Notes under the pieces: model-generated
The model's input: the letters and a program-made list of their open reading frames with translations, nothing else
What the model was told of the DNA's origin: nothing
Database searches by the model: none
Source: PHAA01 sp964457945
GTDB lineage: Bacteria; Bacillota; Syntrophomonadia; Syntrophomonadales; Syntrophomonadaceae
Length of the DNA stretch: 64,000 nucleotides
Assembly (NCBI GenBank): GCA_964457945.1
Contig: CAYWFX010000002.1
Span: forward strand, 124,001-188,000
Direction: 5' to 3'
Program-made: the position numbers and the translations under genes
Shown: positions 52,426 through 61,396 of the stretch, piece after piece
How the letters are laid out: each line of letters begins with the position of its first letter
Position numbering within the stretch: the stretch's first letter is position 1

Positions 52426-53631
52426 ATGAATGAAAATCAATCCTTTACACATACACAGAAAATGGCATTACTGGTAGTGGGGCTGGCCGTATTTACGGAT
52501 ATGCTGATTTATGGACTTATTGTTCCCATATTACCAGGATACGCTGTATCACTCGGGGCATCTCAATCTGCCATCGGCCTGCTTTTCGGCAGCTACGCGC
52601 TGGCCCTTTTTATCGCAACTCCTCTGATGGGTCTATTATCAGATCGTTTCGGACGACGGAGGCCAATGCTCTGGGGACTGCTCGTATTGGCTGCATCAAC
52701 CTTACTCTTTGGTTTTTCTCAAAGTTTTCTTCTCTTGGTTGTTGCGCGGGTTCTTCAGGGAGTTGCCGCAGCGGCAACATGGACAGCCGGACTGGCGCTT
52801 CTGGCTGATCTTTTTTCGCCTGAAGAAAGGGGCAAGGTACTGGGGCTGGCACTGTCAGGTCAGGCGGCTGGCACGTTGCTCGGACCGGCCATCGGGGGAT
52901 GGTTGTTCGAGCTGGGTGGCTATCAGCTCCCTTTCATTTTTGCTACAGCGCTGGCCCTGATTGACGGTGTATTGCGTATATTATTACTTGCGGAGCCCCC
53001 GCAGCGATTAACTGAGAAAAAGCTTCCCATTGGGAGACTCTTGCGGTTTCGACCCCTTTTGATTATTTCTGGAGTCATTCTCCTGGGGGCAGCCATTCCA
53101 AGCGTATTAGAGCCTACCCTTCCGTTGTTCCTGCAAGATCAACTACATATTAAACCTGGTATCATCGGCACATTATTTGCGATCCCTACCCTGTCGTTTG
53201 GACTTTCCACTCCCATCATCGGCGGTTTGTCCAGCCGTTTCGGCCGTTTCAAAACGATGATCGTGGGGCTTTTTGTCTCGGGGATATGTTTACCCCTCAT
53301 TACAATGGTCCATTCCTGTTCAGGAGAAATAGCTGTATTAGCTCTATTAGGAGTTGGTCTGGGTTTGTTGCTGGCACCCTCAATGCCCGAACTGGCAGAT
53401 ATTGCAGATAAAATAACAGCCGGCAACTATGGTTTGATTTTCGCTATCTACAATACGGTTTATTCCGTAGGCATGTTTGTCGGTCCTATCCTGGGAGGGA
53501 CCTTGGCAGACCAATTAGGGCTGCCTAGGGCGCTTTTGATCATAGCTGCTTGTGCAGTTCTCTATTCAATCGCATTATTGACTATGGGCACATTGTCTAC
53601 TCATTCTGAGATAGATCTGACTGATTCATAA
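52426..53631 (+). CDS. MFS drug efflux transporter
   Basis: 401 residues with 12 helices. The N-terminal part has the Tet-type motif A GLLSDRFGRRRPMLWG and motif C GLALSGQAAGTLLGPAIGG; the second half repeats GGLSSRFGRFKTMIVG. It belongs to the DHA1 group of proton-driven drug exporters. The upstream PadR gene suggests induction by a toxic compound. GC content is higher than the flanks, hinting at separate origin. Confidence 0.93.
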   Translation: MNENQSFTHTQKMALLVVGLAVFTDMLIYGLIVPILPGYAVSLGASQSAIGLLFGSYALALFIATPLMGLLSDRFGRRRPMLWGLLVLAASTLLFGFSQSFLLLVVARVLQGVAAAATWTAGLALLADLFSPEERGKVLGLALSGQAAGTLLGPAIGGWLFELGGYQLPFIFATALALIDGVLRILLLAEPPQRLTEKKLPIGRLLRFRPLLIISGVILLGAAIPSVLEPTLPLFLQDQLHIKPGIIGTLFAIPTLSFGLSTPIIGGLSSRFGRFKTMIVGLFVSGICLPLITMVHSCSGEIAVLALLGVGLGLLLAPSMPELADIADKITAGNYGLIFAIYNTVYSVGMFVGPILGGTLADQLGLPRALLIIAACAVLYSIALLTMGTLSTHSEIDLTDS

Positions 53632-53807
53632 GAGTTAGCTCTTTATCCCCCTAAGCGATTGGGACAAAGGGTCATGAGCTGCTGCCAACATATAACTTCC
53701 AGCGATAGATGGTGGTAATTATCCAGAAGTTGATGGAATTAATGACCAAAAGTAGTTAATATATTTATAAACGTCCTGGTCAAGAAAGGAATGTCAAAGG
53801 AGAAAAA

Positions 53808-54752
53808 ATGGATAATCCACAAGGAAAAGTTTTTAAAACACTGAATGCTTTAAATATTGAATATCAGCTTATTAATCATTCGGCTGCTTTCACAGTAGAA
53901 GATATGTATAAACTGAACATAATGTTGCTGCGAGCTGACTGCGAAAACTGTTTCGGTTTTTGTTGTATCGCACTGTACTTTTCAGCTTCGGAAGGCTTCC
54001 CAATCGACAAAGACGCAGGTCAGCCATGCCTCAACCTGCAGCCAGACTTTCGCTGCTGTGTTTACAAAAGCCTCAGGGAACGGGGGCTAAAAGGTTGTAT
54101 TGCATTTGACTGCTTCGGCGCGGGACAAAAAGTTGCCCAAGTCAGCTTCGGTGGACACGACTGGAGGAAAGCCCCAGAATCAGCGCAGCAAATGTTTGAG
54201 GTGTTTCTAATCATGCGGCAACTCCATGAGTTACTCTGGTATCTGACAGAAGCGCTGACGTTACAACCAGCCCTCCCTATCCATGATGTGCTCAGATCTA
54301 TGCAGGGCGAGACGGAACGCCTCACTAATCTCAGCCCCGACTCTCTCATGAAACTGGACGTGGCAGTACACCGAGCAGATGTTAATACTCTGCTCCTAAA
54401 GACCAGTGAACTTGTGCGGGCCGAAGCTCGCCCAAGGCAGAAGGCTCATTCTGGGCGTAAAAAGGCCTTCGGTCGAGGAGTCGATCTTATTGCTGCTGAC
54501 CTCAGAAGAATTGACCTAAGAGGAGCAAACTTGAGAGGCGCTTACCTTATTGCTGCTGACCTTAGAGGAACCGACCTGAGTGGTACTGATTTCATTGGGG
54601 CTGATTTCCGAGATGCTGATCTCACCGGGGCCGACCTGAGCAAGAGTATCTTTCTCACCCAAGCCCAACTTAACGTAGCTAAGGGGGATTCCAGCACAAA
54701 GTTACCTTCGTCACTAATTCGACCAACTCACTGGGACACTTGCAATAAGTAA
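53808..54752 (+). CDS. Chimeric gene: ProX N-terminus fused to a pentapeptide-repeat protein
   Basis: 314 residues. Codons 1-37 (MDNPQGKVFKTLNALNIEYQ to VEDMYKLN) and the AAGGAGAAAAA ribosome site copy the start of the ProX-like gene at 37988. At ATG 53922 (residue 39) another protein begins: MLLRADCENCFGFCCIALYF, a Cys-rich part (about 39-125) followed by a helical middle and pentapeptide repeats (about 226-290; DLRGTDLSGTDFIGADFRDADLTGADL). Translation may use either start. Role unknown; pentapeptide proteins can mimic DNA. Confidence 0.85.
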   Translation: MDNPQGKVFKTLNALNIEYQLINHSAAFTVEDMYKLNIMLLRADCENCFGFCCIALYFSASEGFPIDKDAGQPCLNLQPDFRCCVYKSLRERGLKGCIAFDCFGAGQKVAQVSFGGHDWRKAPESAQQMFEVFLIMRQLHELLWYLTEALTLQPALPIHDVLRSMQGETERLTNLSPDSLMKLDVAVHRADVNTLLLKTSELVRAEARPRQKAHSGRKKAFGRGVDLIAADLRRIDLRGANLRGAYLIAADLRGTDLSGTDFIGADFRDADLTGADLSKSIFLTQAQLNVAKGDSSTKLPSSLIRPTHWDTCNK

Positions 54753-54777
54753 AGCGAGTAGAAAATGGAGGAAGACA

Positions 54778-55140
54778 ATGAATTTTATTGGCAACATTAT
54801 TTGGCTATTATTAGGTGGTATCATTGCATTTATTTTATGGTCTATAGCCGGTGTGATTTTGTGCATAACAGTTATTGGTATACCTTTTGGAGTTCAATGT
54901 TTCAAGATTGCTAAATTTGTGTTGTGGCCTTTTGGAAAAGAAATAGAACTTGGTCATTTTGGAGCAGGAGGATTGATTTTCAATATCATCTGGCTGATTT
55001 TATTTGGATGGGAGTTTGCCATAACTCATTTCGTTATAGGTTCAATTTTTTGTATAACTATTGTGGGTATACCATTTGGACTTCAACATTTTAAATTTGC
55101 TAAACTTGGGCTCATACCTTTTGGAGCAATAATAAGTTAG
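54778..55140 (+). CDS. YccF family membrane protein
   Basis: 120 residues with two YccF repeats: CITVIGIPFGVQCFKIAKFVLWPFGKEIEL and CITIVGIPFGLQHFKFAKLGLIPFGA. Three to four hydrophobic helices. Function unknown. GGAGG precedes the ATG. Confidence 0.9.
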   Translation: MNFIGNIIWLLLGGIIAFILWSIAGVILCITVIGIPFGVQCFKIAKFVLWPFGKEIELGHFGAGGLIFNIIWLILFGWEFAITHFVIGSIFCITIVGIPFGLQHFKFAKLGLIPFGAIIS

Positions 55141-55198
55141 ACCCATGCAAGAACCGTCCTCTTGCTTCGATTTATTAAGCAGTAGAAAGGTGGTATGT

Positions 55199-55789
55199 AT
55201 GCTTTTCTCTAAACATCTGCGATTACTCTTATTTGTCACTTTAGGTTGGGCGTTGTTTGTCTTAGTAGGTTGGCCTAGTTACTATCAAACCTGGTCCTTA
55301 AAATGGCTTTTATATTTTTGTTGTGCAGTTTACCTGCTTGTTGGATTATACATTTATACTAGAGTCAAACAGTGGCGCGGTAATCGCCTTATCTATGGTC
55401 TATGGCTGGCTTTTTATATAACGGTTCCCCTTTTATTCTATGATTACCTGTATATCAATTTTATTAGGATCGAACCTTTTGATCTGCTTAACCGATTTTG
55501 GTTCTTGTCTATTTTTTATATTATTCCATGGATTCAAGCGCTGCTATTATTTTTGTATATAAAGACTGAAAGAGTTAACGGCAAAGTGTGGCTTGGTTTA
55601 GGATTTCTGTTTTTTATTTTTGCTGTGTTCTTGAAAAATCAGTGGGCTATTTTTGATGCCGGTTTTTTTGATACGAGGCGAAGCATAAGTATGTTGGAAG
55701 CGGCATTAAGATATTCAATTTATGGTACGGTGTTATCATCAAGTTTATTGTCTTTCCTACGAATAGTAAGTAAAGTTGTGAAAAAGTAA
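55199..55789 (+). CDS. Membrane protein of unknown function
   Basis: 196 residues from the ATG at 55199 with AAAGGTGG upstream; a start 54 bp earlier has no such site. Five to six hydrophobic segments: about 9-29, 36-55, 66-86, 100-122 and 137-153. Many aromatic residues; no family recognised. Confidence 0.65.
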   Translation: MLFSKHLRLLLFVTLGWALFVLVGWPSYYQTWSLKWLLYFCCAVYLLVGLYIYTRVKQWRGNRLIYGLWLAFYITVPLLFYDYLYINFIRIEPFDLLNRFWFLSIFYIIPWIQALLLFLYIKTERVNGKVWLGLGFLFFIFAVFLKNQWAIFDAGFFDTRRSISMLEAALRYSIYGTVLSSSLLSFLRIVSKVVKK

Positions 55790-55899
55790 TTTTGATACTA
55801 ATTGAATCAATAATTAGTGCCTCTGCTCGGGACCGGGATTATTAAAATGGTGGAAATGGAAAGACAAAAGTTAATAGAGTAGGATATGGGGGTAAAGAG

Positions 55900-56850
55900 A
55901 TGAATATTGGGGTAATAGGAGTCGGGGGAGTCGGGGGCTATTTTGGCGGTAAATTGACCAGCTTATTGAAGCAGGAATGCTGGCTGGATTTAAATGTCTT
56001 TTTTGTAGCCCGGAACAAGCACCTGGAGGCAATCAATAAGAATGGTCTGATATTGAGTACGGTTGATGAGGGGGAAATGATCTGTCGGCCGACCCTGTCC
56101 ACCGACAATATCGATGAACTTCCCGAATTGGATCTATGTTTGTTGTGCGTTAAAAGCTACGACCTAGATAAAGTTTTAGAATCACTTAACGCCAAAATAA
56201 AACCGCAAACCCAAATAATCCCCCTGTTAAATGGGGTGGACATTTATGAAAGAATTAGGACCGTTATTTCCCAGGGGATTGTATATCCGGCATGCGTTTA
56301 CGTTGGTACCCATATCGAAAGCTACGGCAAGGTAGTACAAAATGGAGGCAGCTGCACTATTTTATTCGGGAAAGACCCTGCCCATCCAGAAGCATTTCCC
56401 CAGATAATATTTGATCTTTTTAACGCTGCTAGTATTAAGCATCAATGGTGCGATAATAACCCCTATTCAGAAATATGGAGCAAATATATTTTCATTGCAG
56501 CATATGGGATGGTAACTGCCGGTGAAAATAAGACTGTGGGTGAAGTGCTGGAATCTGATGAGTTAAGGCCACTGGTACTTGGCATAATGAATGAAATTGT
56601 AGCTATAGGCAAGAAGCAGGAAGTTAGCTTGCCTGATACTATAATTGCTGATTCCTTAAATAAGGCCAGTAACTTTCCTTATGAAACCAGAACCTCCTTC
56701 CAAAGGGATTTTGAACAAATGGACAAGTCTGACGAAAGAGAACTCTACGGTAATACCATTATTCGATTAGGCGAACGGGTGGGAGTTCAGACCCCGATCA
56801 CCCGGCAAATACAGAACAAACTGGATCAAACGAAAGGAGTACCAGTATGA
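55900..56850 (+). CDS. Ketopantoate reductase family protein
   Basis: 316 residues. The Rossmann motif is GVIGVGGVGGYFGGKL, followed by ARNKHLEAINKNGLIL and LLCVKSYDLDKVLE; the ApbA_C domain has WSKYIFIAAYGMVTAGENKTVGEV and SFQRDFEQMDKSDERELYGNTI. A likely NADPH-dependent 2-oxo acid reductase. It overlaps the cupin gene by 4 bp. Not a recent duplicate of the 41240 gene (different length and low similarity). Confidence 0.9.
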   Translation: MNIGVIGVGGVGGYFGGKLTSLLKQECWLDLNVFFVARNKHLEAINKNGLILSTVDEGEMICRPTLSTDNIDELPELDLCLLCVKSYDLDKVLESLNAKIKPQTQIIPLLNGVDIYERIRTVISQGIVYPACVYVGTHIESYGKVVQNGGSCTILFGKDPAHPEAFPQIIFDLFNAASIKHQWCDNNPYSEIWSKYIFIAAYGMVTAGENKTVGEVLESDELRPLVLGIMNEIVAIGKKQEVSLPDTIIADSLNKASNFPYETRTSFQRDFEQMDKSDERELYGNTIIRLGERVGVQTPITRQIQNKLDQTKGVPV

Positions 56851-57188
56851 AACATCAAAGTGTATATAACGTCTCCCCAGAGGGGTATGTAGAGGCTTTA
56901 GATGGTATCCATCGGAAAACTCTGGTATGGGGAAATAATGCCCTCTTAACTGAATTTAAACTGGCAGGAGGAAAAAAGCTGCCCTTGCACAAACATGATG
57001 AAGAGCAAGTTGGATATCTGGTTTCCGGTCATATCATTCTGCTGATTGATAATGAAAAATATGATATGTTGCCTGGAGACAGTTGGGCGATTCCAGGCGG
57101 AATTGAGCACTCTGCAGAAATAATAGCAGATTCAGTAGCTATCGAAGTATTCTCACCGGTAAGGATTGATTACTTGCCCGACCTTTAA
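56847..57188 (+). CDS. Cupin domain protein
   Basis: 113 residues. A single cupin_2 barrel: LPLHKHDEEQVGYLVSGHIILLIDNEKYDMLPGDSWAIPGGIEHSAEII, with the metal-binding HxH...E and a later H. Role unknown. Translationally coupled to the reductase gene (ATGA overlap), so the two probably act together. Confidence 0.9.
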   Translation: MKHQSVYNVSPEGYVEALDGIHRKTLVWGNNALLTEFKLAGGKKLPLHKHDEEQVGYLVSGHIILLIDNEKYDMLPGDSWAIPGGIEHSAEIIADSVAIEVFSPVRIDYLPDL

Positions 57189-57223
57189 CGAGGATAAGGC
57201 TGCGTTGGGATCACTGTATGCGC

Positions 57224-58057
57224 CTACCCTCTATAGACCGATTTTAACAGCTTTATTTCTTCAGCATAACCGGGTAATTCATTGGGAGTCTCCAAATAGA
57301 ACGGCAGGTGCCGCAGCCGAGAATGATTAATAATATTCGTAATAGCTTCCAGGCCTATGGTTCCTTCCCCTATTTTAGCGTGGCGATCCTTATGGCTGGC
57401 ATAAGGGGTTAAGTTATCATTCAAATGGATAGCCTTCAACTTATCCAGACCGATCAGTTTATCAAATTGCTCCAGCACCCCGTCCAGGTCGTTTACAATG
57501 TCATAACCAGCCGAATAAATATGGCAGGTATCCAAGCACACGCCCATCTTTTCGATCAAATGGACCCTGCCCAGGATTTGACTGATCTCCTCAAAGTTGC
57601 TGCCTACTTCGCTGCCCTTGCCCGACATGGTTTCCAGCAGCACCAGGGTCGTCTGTTCCGGGCGCAAGGCCTGATTCAGCAGTTGCACAATCAAGTCTAT
57701 GCCTATTGCCACTCCCTGTCCCACATGACTGCCGGGGTGAAAAGTGTACTGGTTGTTCGGTAAATACTCCATATTGGCCAGATCGTCTTTTATCACCATA
57801 TGGGCAAATTCCCTAATATGCGGATCAACAGCGCAGGCATTCAGCGTATAGGGTGCATGACCTAAAAGCGGCGCAAATTGATGCTCCTGCGCTAAAGCCA
57901 TCAAGGCAGCGGCATCCTTTTCATCGATTTTCTTCGCTTTACTGCCCCGTGGATTGCGGGTGAAAAACTGAAATGTATTGGCTCCCAGGCTTAAAGCCTC
58001 TTCCCCCATATGCTTGAAGCCTTTTGAAGTCGATAAATGACAGCCGATATTAAGCAT
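57224..58057 (-). CDS. nfo: Endonuclease IV
   Basis: 277 residues, normal length. A TIM-barrel AP endonuclease: GCHLSTSKGF at the start, LLGHAPYTLN, LLETMSGKGSEVGSNFEEI, GVCLDTCHIYSAGYDI and HLNDNLTPYASHKDRHAKIGEGTIG supply the three-zinc ligands. It cuts DNA at abasic sites in base excision repair. AAAGGGGG precedes the ATG; the palindromic element at 58077 lies only 19 bp before the start, so the promoter must lie in or beyond it. Confidence 0.97.
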   Translation of the reverse strand: MLNIGCHLSTSKGFKHMGEEALSLGANTFQFFTRNPRGSKAKKIDEKDAAALMALAQEHQFAPLLGHAPYTLNACAVDPHIREFAHMVIKDDLANMEYLPNNQYTFHPGSHVGQGVAIGIDLIVQLLNQALRPEQTTLVLLETMSGKGSEVGSNFEEISQILGRVHLIEKMGVCLDTCHIYSAGYDIVNDLDGVLEQFDKLIGLDKLKAIHLNDNLTPYASHKDRHAKIGEGTIGLEAITNIINHSRLRHLPFYLETPNELPGYAEEIKLLKSVYRG

Positions 58058-58076
58058 TTAATATTTCCCCCTTTAC

Positions 58077-58244
58077 ACTAGTACCCGGTTAACCCTAATT
58101 ATATATTTTATTCATCGAGTAAAATTCATGTATGACTAGGCGGAGGATTGAGCAATACTGGACGTATTGTGATTGACGATAACGCAGTCATACAGGAATT
58201 TGACCGGTGAGAAGGTATGTAATTAGGGTTAACCGGGTACTAGT
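58077..58244. repeat. MITE-like 168-bp palindromic element
   Basis: The outer 25 bp (58077-58101, ACTAGTACCCGGTTAACCC at its end) are a perfect inverted repeat of 58220-58244. Further in, TGTATGACT pairs with AGTCATACA and the centre CAATAC/GTATTG closes, so the whole element folds into one long imperfect hairpin. It has no coding frame. The right arm contains the stop codon of ogt and the left arm lies before nfo, fitting insertion of a small non-autonomous element between them. Confidence 0.85.
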
Positions 58245-58713
58245 CCATACCCTTACCTCTATATCCTTCCAAGCCCAACAGTTTTTTCTTCATATCCAAT
58301 CCTCCACCATAGCCCACCAGATCCCCATTTGAACCAATTATCCGATGGCAGGGAATAATAATCGGGATAGGATTTCTATTGTTGGCTTGTCCCACTGCCC
58401 GCGCGCCTTGGGGGTTTCCTACGGCTATAGCGATGTCCTTATAGCTGGCCGTTTGCCCGTAAGGAACATCACGAAGCTTCTGCCATACACTCATCCTAAA
58501 GGGCGTTCCCTCCGGCATGAGCGGCAGAATAAATTCTCTTAACTGCCCATTAAGATATAGATCAACTTGCTCGAAGGCCTGTTTTATGAGGGGCGTCTCG
58601 CATAGCTCCATATCCTGGGGCACATTATCACTTGGTAAATACAAATGAGTTATGCACCCATCTTTTTCTGCTATACCAATCTTCCCTATGGAAGTTTCCC
58701 TAAAAAACATCAT
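58240..58713 (-). CDS. ogt: Methylated-DNA-protein cysteine methyltransferase
   Basis: 157 residues. The active site IPCHRIIGSNGDLVGYGGGLDMKKKLL has the acceptor Cys of PCHR; VWQKLRDVPYGQTASYKDIAIAVGNPQGARAVGQANNRNP precedes it. It repairs O6-methylguanine by transferring the methyl group to itself. AAGGGGAG precedes the ATG. Its stop codon TAG lies inside the arm of the palindromic element. Confidence 0.95.
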   Translation of the reverse strand: MMFFRETSIGKIGIAEKDGCITHLYLPSDNVPQDMELCETPLIKQAFEQVDLYLNGQLREFILPLMPEGTPFRMSVWQKLRDVPYGQTASYKDIAIAVGNPQGARAVGQANNRNPIPIIIPCHRIIGSNGDLVGYGGGLDMKKKLLGLEGYRGKGMD

Positions 58714-58766
58714 AATATTTTCTCCCCTTGTTTAGAGGTAGTACTAGACAACGATTTAGCAGGAAC

Positions 58767-60023
58767 TTATCTAACCTGTCCATCGCCATAAATGACAAAC
58801 TTGCTGGTGGTCAGCTCCTTTAGTCCCATAGGACCGCGGGCATGGAGTTTTTGAGTGCTTATTCCCATTTCGGCTCCCAGTCCAAACACACCGCCATCCG
58901 TAAAACGGGTAGAGGCATTGGCATAGACTGCAGCGGCATCCACCTCCGCTAAAAAGCGACGCACGTTGCTGTAATTTTCGCTCACGATAGCTTCACTGTG
59001 GCCGGTGCCGTATTGATTGATATGGTCTATAGCTTCATCCAGGCTCTCCACTACCTTAACCGCCATAATCAAATCCAGATATTCTTCAGCCCAATCCGCT
59101 TCACTGGCTGCCAGGATTCCAGGAACAATTTGCTGGCTTTTGGCACAGCCTCTAATTTCCACCCCAGCTGCTTGCAGCTCATGAATTATACCGGGTAAGA
59201 ATTCAGCTGCCACCGTCTCATGTACCAGCAAGGTTTCCGCAGCATTACACACCGATGGTCTTTGCACTTTGGCATTAAATACAATTTTAGCAGCTTTCTT
59301 ATAGTCGGCATATTGATCTACATACACATGGCAATTGCCCATTCCGGTCATAATTATGGGTACGATAGCATTCTCCAGCACCACCTGTTTGAGGCCTTTG
59401 CCACCGCGGGGTATCAACACATCCAAATAATCGTGCATTTTCATCATGAAAACGGCAGCTTCCCGGTCCTCGCTGTCTACTAGTTGAATAGCGCCTTCCG
59501 GTATCCCGCATTGACAGGCGGCGGCTGATATAAGGCGGGCTATAACCCGATTAGAGTTTAAAGCTTCTTCCCCACCTCTTAACAGGATGGAGTTACCGGA
59601 TTTCAGACACAGGGCTGCCGCATCAGCCGTTACATTAGGACGAGATTCATATATTATTCCGATTACTCCGATAGGAGTTCTTATCCGGCTAATGTCCAGA
59701 CCATTAGGTCTCCGCGACGAATCAATCAGCTCTCCCACTGGATCGGGCAAGGCAGCTATATCTCTCAAGCCCTGAGCCATGTCATGAACTCGGCTTTCAT
59801 TTAATGTCAAGCGCTCCAGTAAAGCAGCGGTTAATCCTTGCTTCTGCCCCTGCTCCAGATCCAGAGCATTAGCAGCCAATATTTCCATTTGACCTGCTTC
59901 CAATCGGTCAGCCATTGCATGCAGTGCTTCATTCTTAATATTTGTCGATGCAGTAGCTAGAAAGCGGGCTGCCTGCTTCGCTTTTATCCCCTGAGCCACC
60001 AGCATTTCCTGAATACTATTCAT
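58767..60023 (-). CDS. proA: Glutamate-5-semialdehyde dehydrogenase
   Basis: 418 residues, normal. The aldehyde-dehydrogenase fold has the family signatures PIGVIGIIYESRPNVTADAAALCLKSGN, the catalytic Cys in QRPSVCNAAETLLVH and RFTDGGVFGLGAEMGISTQKLHARGPMGL. It reduces gamma-glutamyl phosphate in proline synthesis. GGGGAGGAG precedes the ATG; 37 bp after proB, so one operon. Confidence 0.97.
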   Translation of the reverse strand: MNSIQEMLVAQGIKAKQAARFLATASTNIKNEALHAMADRLEAGQMEILAANALDLEQGQKQGLTAALLERLTLNESRVHDMAQGLRDIAALPDPVGELIDSSRRPNGLDISRIRTPIGVIGIIYESRPNVTADAAALCLKSGNSILLRGGEEALNSNRVIARLISAAACQCGIPEGAIQLVDSEDREAAVFMMKMHDYLDVLIPRGGKGLKQVVLENAIVPIIMTGMGNCHVYVDQYADYKKAAKIVFNAKVQRPSVCNAAETLLVHETVAAEFLPGIIHELQAAGVEIRGCAKSQQIVPGILAASEADWAEEYLDLIMAVKVVESLDEAIDHINQYGTGHSEAIVSENYSNVRRFLAEVDAAAVYANASTRFTDGGVFGLGAEMGISTQKLHARGPMGLKELTTSKFVIYGDGQVR

Positions 60024-60060
60024 TTTAACTCCTCCCCTATAATATAATAGCGTATCCCCG

Positions 60061-61182
60061 CTAGCATTTAACCCAAAGGTTGTTTCTATGGATTACCTCA
60101 TCATAGTCCTTCTCCCCTAGAATCTTCTCTATATCGGCGGATTTTTTACCGGCGATACGCCTTATCTCCTCAGCGTTATAGTTAACCATGCCCCGAGCTA
60201 TTTCCCTGCCATCACTGCTCAGGACGGCCACCACGGTACTCCGTTCAAAATCACCTTCTACATCCACAATCCCGGAAGCCAATAAACTCTTGCCCTTCTT
60301 AAGAAGAGCTGTTTCTGCTCCTGAATCGACCTTGACTTTTCCATGTAATACAGTGCCAAACGCAATCCACTTTTTACGTGCCTGCATCTTCTCTTCCTTC
60401 GGTACAAAAAGAGTGCCTAGCTTCTCTCCTGCGACAATCCGGCGAATGACATTGGTCTCGCTGCTGTTGGCAATGACCATAGGGATCCCGGCTGCCATAC
60501 AAATACGCGCTCCTTTTAATTTGGTAAGCATCCCCCCTTTGGAAAACGCTATACCGCGACTGTTAGAGTTCTCTTCCATATCCCCGGTAATCTCAAACAC
60601 CTCGCTCTGCAGACAAGCATCTTTATGGACACGAGGATCACGATCATATAACCCGTCCACATCGGATAGTATTATCAATAAATCAGCATCTACCAGACCG
60701 GCGATCATAGTGGAAAGCATATCATTGTCGCCAAATTTTATCTGATCCACCACAACTGTATCATTTTCATTAATTATAGGTATCACCTGCATGTTGAGAA
60801 TCGCAAAGAAGGTATTGGTCGCATTCAGATAGCGCATTCTCTCATCCAAATCCTCACGGGTAAGTAAAACCTGAGCCACGGTTTTTCCGTATTCGGCAAA
60901 AATCTTCTCATACATATGCATAAGTGCACCCTGACCAATTGCAGCAAGAGCTTGTTTTTCAGGTATGGTTCGGGGTACTTTTTTCAGACCCATCCGGTTC
61001 GCCCCGGTTCCAATTGCCCCTGAACTAACCAGCAAAACCTCTATATCTTGGTTATGCAGATCCGCCAGTTCCCTTACAATCCGCTCCATACGCCCCAGGT
61101 TTAACTGGCCGTTGGCATGGGTTAAGGTGCTGGTTCCCACCTTTACCACAATTCTCTTATAATCTTTGAAACCATCCCGCAT
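60061..61182 (-). CDS. proB: Glutamate 5-kinase
   Basis: 373 residues from the ATG at 61182, with GGGAG 8 bp upstream; an in-frame ATG at 61248 would add 22 residues encoded by the tandem-repeat region. The amino acid kinase domain (KRIVVKVGTSTLTH, VLLVSSGAIGTGANRMG, NENDTVVVDQIKFGDNDMLSTMIAGLVDADLLIILSDVDGLYDRDPR) is followed by a C-terminal PUA domain (from about 275). First step of proline synthesis; feedback by proline is usual. Confidence 0.97.
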   Translation of the reverse strand: MRDGFKDYKRIVVKVGTSTLTHANGQLNLGRMERIVRELADLHNQDIEVLLVSSGAIGTGANRMGLKKVPRTIPEKQALAAIGQGALMHMYEKIFAEYGKTVAQVLLTREDLDERMRYLNATNTFFAILNMQVIPIINENDTVVVDQIKFGDNDMLSTMIAGLVDADLLIILSDVDGLYDRDPRVHKDACLQSEVFEITGDMEENSNSRGIAFSKGGMLTKLKGARICMAAGIPMVIANSSETNVIRRIVAGEKLGTLFVPKEEKMQARKKWIAFGTVLHGKVKVDSGAETALLKKGKSLLASGIVDVEGDFERSTVVAVLSSDGREIARGMVNYNAEEIRRIAGKKSADIEKILGEKDYDEVIHRNNLWVKC

Positions 61183-61199
61183 TTCTTCAACTCCCATAA

Positions 61200-61396
61200 C
61201 TCTCACCCTTCGGGAACCACCCCCTACGGGGACTTCTGGTGTTCGCATCAGCTCACTATTAAGGTTGCTGGTGCTCCCTGAGGTCGCGATTAATGCTGCA
61301 CCCTTTCGGGCACTACTGGTGCTCCCTTGCGGTCACAATTAATGTTGCACCCTTCGGGTACCACTGGTGTTCCCTTTCGGTCACCGTTAAGGTTGC
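61200..61396. repeat. Tandem repeats of about 48 bp between obgE and proB
   Basis: Clear units start at 61289 (49 bp) and 61338 (48 bp), with partial units from 61257 and at 61386. Each unit holds ATTAATGYTGCACCC, TTCGGG, ACTGGTGYTCCC and CGGTCAC, with small CCC-TTCGGG stem-loops. Repeat material extends into the first, likely untranslated, 66 bp of the long proB frame. There are no spacers, so it is not CRISPR. Confidence 0.8.

Noticed and set aside
61200..61396. CRISPR array
   Set aside because: The 48-49 bp units are directly contiguous with no unique spacers, and no cas genes are present.
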